A stretch of DNA of 12,675 nt from the NCBI GenBank assembly GCA_023450775.1, contig JAEXGP010000273.1, positions 1-12,675 on the forward strand. Direction: 5' to 3'. Each line of letters starts with the position of its first letter. Position 1 is the stretch's first letter. The DNA is from Actinomycetes bacterium (lineage in GTDB: Bacteria; Actinomycetota; Acidimicrobiia; Acidimicrobiales; Microtrichaceae). This document shows, one piece after another, positions 7,219 through 12,474 of this stretch. Both the position numbers and the translations under genes were made by a program. The notes under the pieces are model-generated. The model was not told the DNA's origin, searched no databases, and was given only the letters and a program-made list of their open reading frames with translations.

Positions 7219-7596
7219 CTAGCGGGTCTTCTCCATGAAGCGGTCGACGTCGACGACCACCCGCGTGACCTTGCCCGCGGCGACCAGGCTCCGCTCGTCG
7301 CGGGCCGACACGTGGAACACCAGCCGGCGCCCCTCGACCTTCTCCAGGTTGGCCTCGGCCCGGACCACGCCACCGATCGGCGTGGGGCTGATGTGCTCCA
7401 TCTGGACCCGCATGCTCACGGTGGACAGGCCGTCGCCGAGGTGGCCGGCCACGGCGCGGATCGTGGCTTCCTCGAGCAGCGCGATCACCCGGGGCGTGGA
7501 GAGCACGGGAACGTCGCCGGTGTGCATGGCGACGGCCGTGTCGGCGTCCGAGACGGTCAGGTCGATGACGGCCGACAGGCCGGTGCGGAGGGACAC
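7219..7596 (-). CDS. FlK-like hotdog-fold acyl-CoA thioesterase
   Basis: A 125-residue single hotdog domain resembling the fluoroacetyl-CoA thioesterase FlK and its wider family. Conserved segments: VLSTPRVIALLEEA (31-44), the central helix, then SMRVQMEHISPTPIGG (61-76) and KVEGRRLVFHVSARD (86-100). The residues corresponding to FlK Thr42, Glu50 and His76 are Thr34, Glu42 and His68, with the same spacing of 8 and 26. Such proteins hydrolyse small acyl-CoA thioesters; fluoroacetate resistance should not be assumed. GTG at 7596 is chosen because TATCGT on the minus strand ends 7 nt before it, fitting leaderless expression; a GTG at 7614 would extend it by six residues and overlaps that box. 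Promoter and start lie in a duplicated 94-bp segment. Confidence 0.85.
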   Translation of the reverse strand: MSLRTGLSAVIDLTVSDADTAVAMHTGDVPVLSTPRVIALLEEATIRAVAGHLGDGLSTVSMRVQMEHISPTPIGGVVRAEANLEKVEGRRLVFHVSARDERSLVAAGKVTRVVVDVDRFMEKTR

Positions 7597-7603
7597 GGTG
7601 GAT

Positions 7604-7609
7604 ACGATA
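7604..7609 (-). promoter_or_regulatory. -10 box of the FlK-like thioesterase
   Basis: TATCGT on the minus strand, 7 nt before the GTG at 7596, fits the actinobacterial TANNNT leaderless pattern. TTGGGG 18 bp further upstream may be a -35. In the second repeat copy the matching hexamer has changed to GATCGT, so the box is lost there. Confidence 0.45.
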
Positions 7610-7624
7610 AGCACTCCGCTGATC
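7606..7624. promoter_or_regulatory. Imperfect inverted repeat over thioesterase promoter (operator copy 1)
   Basis: GATAAGC (7606-7612) and GCTGATC (7618-7624) flank ACTCC with one mismatch between the arms. It overlaps the -10 box, as a repressor site would. The perfect version is in the second repeat unit at 7699-7719. Confidence 0.4.
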
Positions 7625-7698
7625 GGCCCCCAATCCCCGGCCGGCGCCCGGACCGGTGGACGAGATCGACCGACCGGTGTCAGGGGACACGGTGGAGA

Positions 7699-7719
7699 CG
7701 ATCAGCACTCCGCTGATCG
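7699..7719. promoter_or_regulatory. Perfect inverted repeat (operator-like, copy 2)
   Basis: CGATCAGC (7699-7706) and GCTGATCG (7712-7719) are perfect 8-bp arms around ACTCC. It is the counterpart of the imperfect repeat at 7606-7624, one 94-bp unit away. Protein-binding site or RNA hairpin are both possible. Confidence 0.45.
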
Positions 7720-7843
7720 GCCCCATCCCGGGCCTGCGCCCGGACCGGTGGACGAGATCGCAATCACCGCCCCTCGACCGGGCGGGGCGGCCCCGACGGG
7801 GCATGCTGGTGGGTCCCGGCGGCCGGTCGGCGCCGGTCACGAC

Positions 7844-7848
7844 AGGAG
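7844..7848 (+). promoter_or_regulatory. Shine-Dalgarno site deciding the TTG start of tldD
   Basis: AGGAG lies 7 nt before TTG at 7856. No ATG or GTG near the start of the conserved TldD region has a comparable site. Confidence 0.7.
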
Positions 7849-7855
7849 ATCACCC

Positions 7856-9265
7856 TTGCCCGGCGACGACGCACTGCTCGACGAGTCCACCATCCAGCGG
7901 GTCATCGGCGCGGGCCTGTCCCGCGGCGCCGACTTCGCCGAGGTCTTCGTGGAGGACAAGCGTTCGTCGTCGGCCGTGCTCGACGACGGACGGGTCGAGG
8001 AGCTCACCTCGGGTCGCGACCGCGGCGCCGGGATCCGGGTCGTCGTGGGCGACTCCACCGGCTTCGCGCACACGTCCGACCTGTCCGAGGCCGGCCTGAT
8101 CGCCGCAGCCGAAGCGGCCGCAGCTGCGTCCCGCAGCGCCGGCGAGGGCACCCGGGTCGTCGACCTGGACCGGGTCGACGCGCCCGCTCCCAACGTGGTC
8201 GCCATCCTCCCGGGTGACGTCCCGAAGGCGCGCAAGGTGGAGCTGCTGCTGACCGCGGACGAGGCGGCGCGGTCCGCCGGCGGTGCGATCACGCAGGTGT
8301 CCGCCCGCTACGCGGACAGCCGACGTCGGATCCTGGTCGCCAACAGCGACGGCACGCTCGCGTCGGACGACCAGGTGAAGTCGCTGTTCTCGGTGAGCTG
8401 CGTGGCCAGCGGCGACACCGGCATGCAGACCGGCCGCGAGTCGGTCGGCCACACGGTCGGCTTCGAGCTGTTCGATCGCTACGACGTCGCCGAGCTGGCG
8501 CAGCGCGCCGCCCAGCGGGCGCTCACCAAGCTGGCGGCGCGACCGGCGCCGTCGGGCGAGATGACGGTGGTCATCGGTCCGGGCGGCGGCGGCGTGATGT
8601 TCCACGAGGCCTGCGGCCACGGGCTCGAGGCCGACCTCGTCGGCAAGGGCGCGTCGGTCTTCGCCGGCCGCGTCGGCGAGCAGGTCGCGTCACCGCTCGT
8701 CACGCTCGTCGACGACGGCACGATGGGCGGCGAGTGGGGCTGCTTCGCGATCGACGACGAGGGCCGGCCGGCGCAGCGCAACGTGCTCATCCAGGACGGC
8801 GTGCTGGTGGACTACATGTGGGACGGGCTGCGGGCCCGCAAGGAGGGTCGTCCCTCCAGCGGCAACGGCCGTCGCCAGAGCTACCAGCACCTCCCGATGG
8901 TGCGGATGACCAACACGTACCTGCTCGGGGGCACCTCGACGCCGGACGAGATCGTGGCCGACACGCCGTCGGGCGTGTACGTCGCCCACCTCGGCGGCGG
9001 CCAGGTCAACACCGCCACCGGCGACTTCGTGTTCGGCATGACCGAGGCCTACCTGATCGAGGACGGCCGCATCACCGAGCCGCTCCGCGAGGGCAACCTC
9101 ATCGGCAACGGGCCTGCGGTGCTCGCCAACATCGACGCCGTCGGCGACGACTTCGCCATGGGCGCGCCGGGCACGTGCGGCAAGGACGGCCAGGGCGTGC
9201 CGGTCGGCGACGGCGTGCCCACGCTGCGGGCGCACGGTCTCACGATCGGCGGCACCGCCGCCTGA
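7856..9265 (+). CDS. tldD: TldD family zinc metalloprotease
   Basis: A 469-residue TldD, close to the usual length of about 480. The metal motif HEACGH (His250, Glu251, His255; HExxxH) follows a Gly-rich strand GPGGGGVMF. Other family segments: the N-terminal region EVFVEDKRSSS..DDGRVEEL with GAGIRV, a central MRMTNTYLLGG-like strand, the GVYVAHLGGGQVNTATGDF motif, and the C-terminal GTCGKDGQGVPVGDGVPTLR. In E. coli TldD works with TldE (PmbA), cleaves unfolded peptides, matures microcin B17 and affects CcdA antitoxin. No tldE is present in this window. The start is TTG, supported by AGGAG at 7 nt. Its last 42 bp occur again at 10096-10137, beyond the toxin-antitoxin pair. Confidence 0.95.
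   Translation: MPGDDALLDESTIQRVIGAGLSRGADFAEVFVEDKRSSSAVLDDGRVEELTSGRDRGAGIRVVVGDSTGFAHTSDLSEAGLIAAAEAAAAASRSAGEGTRVVDLDRVDAPAPNVVAILPGDVPKARKVELLLTADEAARSAGGAITQVSARYADSRRRILVANSDGTLASDDQVKSLFSVSCVASGDTGMQTGRESVGHTVGFELFDRYDVAELAQRAAQRALTKLAARPAPSGEMTVVIGPGGGGVMFHEACGHGLEADLVGKGASVFAGRVGEQVASPLVTLVDDGTMGGEWGCFAIDDEGRPAQRNVLIQDGVLVDYMWDGLRARKEGRPSSGNGRRQSYQHLPMVRMTNTYLLGGTSTPDEIVADTPSGVYVAHLGGGQVNTATGDFVFGMTEAYLIEDGRITEPLREGNLIGNGPAVLANIDAVGDDFAMGAPGTCGKDGQGVPVGDGVPTLRAHGLTIGGTAA
9224..9265 (+). repeat. 42-bp direct repeat, left copy (3' end of tldD)
   Basis: These are the last 42 bp of tldD including TGA, identical base for base to 10096-10137. It encodes LRAHGLTIGGTAA and stop. Together the copies bracket the toxin-antitoxin module, like attL and attR of an insertion that restores a gene end. 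Confidence 0.95.
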
Positions 9266-9267
9266 TC

Positions 9268-9298
9268 GGCGACTCCGGACCTCGATGCGAGGATCGCC
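9268..9298 (+). terminator. Bulged hairpin after tldD
   Basis: GGCGA (9268-9272) pairs with TCGCC (9294-9298) outside CCTCG/CGAGG (9280-9284 / 9288-9292) with an ATG loop; one side carries a 7-nt bulge. It starts 2 nt after the tldD stop. No T-tract. It may separate tldD from the toxin-antitoxin transcript. Confidence 0.35.
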
Positions 9299-9379
9299 TG
9301 ACACCGGACCGTCTCACCATCGCAGAGCCGTCGCTCGACCTCGCTGTGCGGAGCTGGATCGCCCCTGTCTCACGGGTGA

Positions 9380-9385
9380 TACACT
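9380..9385 (+). promoter_or_regulatory. -10 box of the toxin-antitoxin operon, leaderless
   Basis: TACACT ends 6 nt before the ATG at 9392 and no Shine-Dalgarno motif is present, so leaderless translation of the antitoxin is likely. This gives the module its own promoter, independent of tldD. No convincing -35. Confidence 0.5.
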
Positions 9386-9391
9386 CGTCGC

Positions 9392-9628
9392 ATGGCAGAC
9401 GTCTCGATCAGGGAGCTGCGGAACCACGGTGGCGACGTCGTGGAGCGCGCCCAGCGCGGCGAGCGGCTGACCATCACCCGCGACGGCACCCCGGTCGCGC
9501 AGCTCGTCGCCCTGCCGCGCTCGCCTGCCCCGATCGGTGAGCTGAGGCGGCGGTGGGCGCTGCTGCCCGAGATCGATCCTGTCGCCTTGCGGCGGGACAT
9601 CGATGACCTCCTCGACCCTGCGCTGTGA
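9392..9628 (+). CDS. vapB: Phd/YefM-type antitoxin of a VapBC module
   Basis: A 78-residue antitoxin. The N-terminal half (SIRELRNHGGDVVERAQ, then GERLTITRDGTPVAQLV) is the Phd/YefM DNA-binding domain, which represses its own promoter as a dimer. The C-terminal half (ELRRRWALLPEIDPVALRRDIDDLLDP) is the helical tail that usually wraps around the PIN toxin active site. The toxin start overlaps this stop by 4 nt (GTGA), so translation is coupled. The ATG at 9392 follows a -10-like TACACT at 6 nt. It lies 126 bp after tldD, inside the direct repeats. Confidence 0.9.
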   Translation: MADVSIRELRNHGGDVVERAQRGERLTITRDGTPVAQLVALPRSPAPIGELRRRWALLPEIDPVALRRDIDDLLDPAL

Positions 9629-10053
9629 CACGGACGCGGTCAGACGTGGCGCGAGGGGTGCTCGACACGAGCACGTTGATCCTCCTGGGCCGGATCGACG
9701 ACGTCGAGTCGTTGCCGGCCGAGCCGCTGATCACCTCGATCACGCTCGCCGAGCTCTCGGTCGGCCCGCTCGTGGCGACCAGCGACGAGGAGCGTGCGGC
9801 TCGCCAGGCGCACGTCCAACAAGCCGAGGCCGACTTCGACCCGTTGCCCTTCGACGCGTCAGCGGCGAGGAGCTTCGGCCGGGTGGCGGCATCGCTGCGT
9901 GCCGCTGGGCGGAAGCCGGCGGCACGCGCCTATGACGCGATGATCGCAGCGGTCTGCCTTGCGAACGACCTCCCGATCCACACGTGCAACCCGGACGACT
10001 TCGCGGGCGTCCACGGGCTCGCCGTCGTCGACGTGGCCCATCCCGACGGCTGA
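9625..10053 (+). CDS. vapC: PIN-domain ribonuclease toxin (VapC)
   Basis: A 142-residue PIN toxin. Acidic active-site residues are in place: Asp14 in VLDTS, Glu43 in LAELS, Asp104 in YDAMIAA and Asp124/Asp125 in TCNPDDF. VapC proteins are Mg2+/Mn2+-dependent RNases that cut tRNA or rRNA and are blocked by the partner antitoxin; the RNA target cannot be told from sequence. GTG at 9625 overlaps the antitoxin stop (GTGA). The first ten residues before the PIN core are slightly longer than usual. All acidic residues being present suggests an active toxin. The stop codon is followed directly by the tldD tail fragment in the same frame. Confidence 0.93.
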   Translation: MTRTRSDVARGVLDTSTLILLGRIDDVESLPAEPLITSITLAELSVGPLVATSDEERAARQAHVQQAEADFDPLPFDASAARSFGRVAASLRAAGRKPAARAYDAMIAAVCLANDLPIHTCNPDDFAGVHGLAVVDVAHPDG

Positions 10054-10137
10054 TCTGGGTCGGGCGTACCGAGACGGAGTGTCGGTGTCCCGACCCTGCG
10101 GGCGCACGGTCTCACGATCGGCGGCACCGCCGCCTGA
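10054..10137 (+). pseudogene. Displaced tldD C-terminal fragment
   Basis: Right after the toxin stop, and in frame with it, the sequence reads SGSGVPRRSVGVPTLRAHG and ends LTIGGTAA-stop. This matches the TldD tail from GVP(VGD)GVPTLR onward, with one extra residue in the middle. Upstream of the 42-bp identical block, the codons for G-V-P-T differ from those in tldD at four silent positions, so this is a diverged tail and not a recent copy of the neighbour alone. No start codon or ribosome site; not expected to be expressed by itself. Confidence 0.8.
10096..10137 (+). repeat. 42-bp direct repeat, right copy
   Basis: Identical to 9224-9265, the 3' end of tldD including the stop codon. The last three bases (TGA) form the first base pairs of the stem at 10135-10172. 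From the end of the left copy to the end of this copy is 872 bp. Confidence 0.95.
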
Positions 10138-10172
10138 CCGACGTGGCGCTCGGCTGAGCGCCACGTCGGTCA
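10135..10172. terminator. Perfect 17-bp hairpin, bidirectional terminator
   Basis: The 17-bp arms at 10135-10151 and 10156-10172 are perfect complements around a GGCT loop. The left arm begins with the TGA of the displaced tldD tail. It lies between the plus-strand tldD/vapBC unit and the minus-strand CinY-like gene, whose stop is 16 nt away. No T-tract, as with the other stem-loops in this window. Confidence 0.75.
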
Positions 10173-10188
10173 CCAGGCAGCCGTCCGC

Positions 10189-11649
10189 TCAGGCCCTCGT
10201 CAGGGTGAACGTCACCTCGGCCGCGTTGCCCGGCCCGCCGTTCGCCGTGCAGGCGAACCCGGGCCCGGCGTCGCACCGCACGGTGTTGGAGCCGATGAAC
10301 GGGTTGCTCCAGTAGAAGCTGACGGTCGCGTCGGTCCCGTCGATCTTGTAGATCGCCTTGCCCTCGGTGCCGGCGCCGTTGCTCTGCGAGCGCCACCGGG
10401 TCGGCGCGCCTGGCCCGATGGCGTCGGGCGGCACGCTCGCCCACTCGCCTCCGTCCAGAATGGCGTCGGTGCAGGTCAGGCCGGCCCCGGTCTGGTTGGC
10501 CACGTTGATGACCACCGTGCGGTTGCTCGGCCGGTCGCCGACCGGTCCGACGAGCGCCTTGGCGGCGGCGCCGCTGAGCCGGCACCCGCTGAACGCGGCG
10601 TCCTCGGTGATGGCCCGGATCATCGTGGCGCCGCGGTCCGGGCCGTAGCGGGCGACGATCGCCGCCTGCAGGTCGCCCCAGGCGCGCAGCGCGGCCCCAC
10701 AGGCGCCGGTGACGGCGCGCTGGAAGTTCGAGGTGCCGTCGGTCGTGACCTTCGCCCTGGACGTGAGCGGCGACGCGGTGCGGCAGGAGTCGGGGTCGAC
10801 GGTGTCACCGTTGTCCTTGTTGACCGTCGAGTGCCCGATCCGGCCGATGCAGCGCAACTTGTTGAGGCTGTCGTCGCAGCCGGAGATCAACCCGTCGGGG
10901 AAGGACGTGGCGACCGGGCCCGGGAACTTGAAGAAGTCGGGCTGGTCGGTGCGACCGAGTCCTCTCGGGTTGGACTTGTCCTCCGCCTTCCCCGGATCCG
11001 CGGCATCGCCCCAGTTCGAGTGCGACCAGAAGTCCTCGTAGATGTGCAGCGCCCGGCCGAAGTTGTTGAGCACGTTGCACTTCGCCGAGTCCGACGACGT
11101 GTTGCCCTTGCTCCAGTCCGGATAGGTGCAGGCGTTGTAGGTGCCGCCGGCGAAGTTCGTCTGCTTGACCGCCGCCGGGTTGATCGTGCCGTCGGGGTTC
11201 AGCAGCCCGCCCGCGGCGTCGACCGCGAAGCCCATGTACTTCTGGAACTGCTCGAGGCAGGCGGCGATCTCGGAGAACGCCTCGGCCTGCGAGTGCTTGG
11301 TGCCGTAGCCGTAGTCGCCCTCGTCGCAGTGCCGGGATGCCGGGTTCGGGTTGCCGTCCAACGGGTTGTCGGGCTCGCCGACGGCGCCGAACGTGCCGTT
11401 GCTGCCGGCGAGCATGGACATCGTGACGGGCTGGAAGCAGTTCGCCGGCTTCTGCGTGGAGTTGCAGGACAGGACCCGGGTGATCTTCTCGTGGACGACC
11501 CGCTGGCCGACGAGCGGGATGTAGACGGTGCCGAAGGCCTCCGCCTCGTCGGCCCGGGAGCCGATCGAGAGCGCGGCGATCGTGACTGCGAGCAGTCCGA
11601 CGCCGAGGCCCTTGAGCGCCCTGCTGAGCGTGATGTGTGTGTGCTGCAT
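10189..11649 (-). CDS. Secreted CinY-like/HET-C phospholipase-type protein with C-terminal aegerolysin-like domain
   Basis: A 486-residue exported protein. Signal peptide: 1-38, with LKGLGVGLLAVTIAALSIG and cleavage after AEA. The main domain (39 to about 360) resembles CinY-type proteins of actinobacteria and the HET-C/zinc phospholipase C fold. Likely metal ligands are in HEKIT (His53), His119 and LHIYEDFWSHSNW (His202, Asp206, His210). Residues about 377-486 form a separate beta-rich domain with NQTGAGL, GEW (401-403), PP (407-408), GTEG (427-430) and FYWSNPFIGSN (445-455), a pattern close to aegerolysins, which bind membrane lipids. Fourteen cysteines in the mature part fit an extracellular disulfide-rich protein. 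ATG 11649 has GAGGA at 7 nt. It follows the lipoprotein gene by 17 nt, likely an operon. CinY function is unknown; lipase or membrane-damage activity is inference. Confidence 0.75.
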   Translation of the reverse strand: MQHTHITLSRALKGLGVGLLAVTIAALSIGSRADEAEAFGTVYIPLVGQRVVHEKITRVLSCNSTQKPANCFQPVTMSMLAGSNGTFGAVGEPDNPLDGNPNPASRHCDEGDYGYGTKHSQAEAFSEIAACLEQFQKYMGFAVDAAGGLLNPDGTINPAAVKQTNFAGGTYNACTYPDWSKGNTSSDSAKCNVLNNFGRALHIYEDFWSHSNWGDAADPGKAEDKSNPRGLGRTDQPDFFKFPGPVATSFPDGLISGCDDSLNKLRCIGRIGHSTVNKDNGDTVDPDSCRTASPLTSRAKVTTDGTSNFQRAVTGACGAALRAWGDLQAAIVARYGPDRGATMIRAITEDAAFSGCRLSGAAAKALVGPVGDRPSNRTVVINVANQTGAGLTCTDAILDGGEWASVPPDAIGPGAPTRWRSQSNGAGTEGKAIYKIDGTDATVSFYWSNPFIGSNTVRCDAGPGFACTANGGPGNAAEVTFTLTRA

Positions 11650-11666
11650 CGTGATGTCCTCGGTCC

Positions 11667-12275
11667 TCAGTGGGCGGGCGGGTTCCAGCGGTGGAGGCCG
11701 AGGCCGTCCTCGGGCCAGTCCAGGTCCAGCGCTGCGGCGCGCCCGGCGACGAGCTCGTCGAGCTCGTCCGCCAGGTGGTCGGCCTCGTGCTGGTTGGTGA
11801 AGAGCTCGGCGACGAGGGGTCGGGAGTCGCCGTTGCCGGCGGCCACGATCACCGCGCTCCGGTGGGTCTTGCCCATGGCGTCGAGCCACGACTCGAAGGC
11901 CTCGGTCCCCTCGGCCCAGATCTCGCCGAGGTCATCCGCGGTGGGCTGGTGGGCGTTGCCGTCGAGCGCGTAGTCGCAGTGCTCGATCGCCTGGCCCGAG
12001 ACCGAGATCACCTCGGCGTTGTGGTCCTGGGCGACGGTGAGCGCGCCCTGCGCGTCGAGCGATCCGTCGGCCGTCGCGCTGTGCTCGCTGCACAGCACGG
12101 CGATCTCGTGCACCTTGCCGATCCAGTCGACGAGCGCCGCCTCGTCGGGCTGCGCCCCGACCTCGGCGACCGGCTCGCCCATGTCCTTGGTGCAGCCCGC
12201 CACCAGCGCGGCGGCGAGCAGCACGAGTGCTACGGCGGCGGCCCGCGGCCCGATCCGCCTCGTTCCGTTCCTCAT
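11667..12275 (-). CDS. Hypothetical lipoprotein
   Basis: A 202-residue protein with a clear lipoprotein signal: NGTRRIGPR, a hydrophobic stretch, and LVAGC with the lipidated Cys28. The mature part is acidic and mostly helical, with conserved-looking His and Cys residues (VHEIAVLCSEH, DHNAEV, EHCDYAL, NQHEADHLADEL), the His/Glu pairs spaced as in a helical bundle; metal binding is possible but unproven. I do not recognise the family. ATG 12275 has AAGGGA upstream. Its stop is 17 nt before the CinY-like gene, and the Shine-Dalgarno site of that gene lies in the gap, so both are probably one transcript and may act together at the cell surface. Confidence 0.8.
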   Translation of the reverse strand: MRNGTRRIGPRAAAVALVLLAAALVAGCTKDMGEPVAEVGAQPDEAALVDWIGKVHEIAVLCSEHSATADGSLDAQGALTVAQDHNAEVISVSGQAIEHCDYALDGNAHQPTADDLGEIWAEGTEAFESWLDAMGKTHRSAVIVAAGNGDSRPLVAELFTNQHEADHLADELDELVAGRAAALDLDWPEDGLGLHRWNPPAH

Positions 12276-12398
12276 GACAGGTCCCTTCGGTCCGACCGGC
12301 GATGGCCCCTCCGCCGCCGTCGACCCGTCCAGATATCGGTCCCGCCCGCGGTTCGTTGAGCGGTTGGCCCGGGGGGAATCTGGGTGCCACTGAGTTCT
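12276..12398 (-). other. Upstream region of the lipoprotein-CinY operon
   Basis: About 120 bp without a gene. Read on the minus strand it contains GATATCT (around 12331-12338), the only AT-rich hexamer and a possible -10, about 55 nt before the ATG. No clear -35. The promoter assignment is weak. Confidence 0.3.
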
Positions 12399-12438
12399 GT
12401 GATGCTGTTCCGGGGCGAATGCCCCGGAACAGCATCAC
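12399..12438. terminator. Perfect 18-bp hairpin terminator
   Basis: The 18-bp arms 12399-12416 and 12421-12438 are perfect complements around GAAT. It lies 36 nt downstream of the minus-strand thioesterase stop at 12475 and upstream of the lipoprotein promoter, so it should end the thioesterase transcript. No T-tract follows. Confidence 0.8.
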
Positions 12439-12474
12439 GAAACCGCCGGTGGGCGACCCGTCCCGCGAGCTCGC

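Larger units (their letters stand above)
7573..7760. repeat. 94-bp tandem duplication covering the thioesterase promoter and first codons
   Basis: Unit 1 (about 7573-7668) and unit 2 (about 7667-7760) align along their length with roughly ten mismatches and a 2-bp indel over the best 87 bp (7580-7668 against 7674-7760). Long exact blocks include GCACTCCGCTGATCGGCCCC and CGCCCGGACCGGTGGACGAG-like segments. Unit 1 holds the working start and -10 box; unit 2 is a decayed copy upstream whose start would read out of frame, because 94 is not a multiple of three. Confidence 0.85.

Noticed and set aside
7615..7855. Minus-strand frame extending the thioesterase through both repeat units
   Set aside because: That frame reads the thioesterase out of frame after the first repeat; the shared VLIVSTVS reading results from the duplication.
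9301..9335. Possible third, degenerate copy of the tldD tail (ACCGTCTCACCATCG resembling ACGGTCTCACGATCG)
   Set aside because: Only a short stretch is similar, no further in-frame match to TLRAHG exists, and a chance match in GC-rich DNA cannot be excluded.
9224..10137. Interpretation of the 42-bp repeats as a composite transposon
   Set aside because: Repeats are direct and correspond exactly to a gene end; there is no transposase and no terminal inverted repeat.
10831..11973. Plus-strand open frame opposite the CinY-like gene and lipoprotein
   Set aside because: Composition and lack of domains indicate an antisense shadow.
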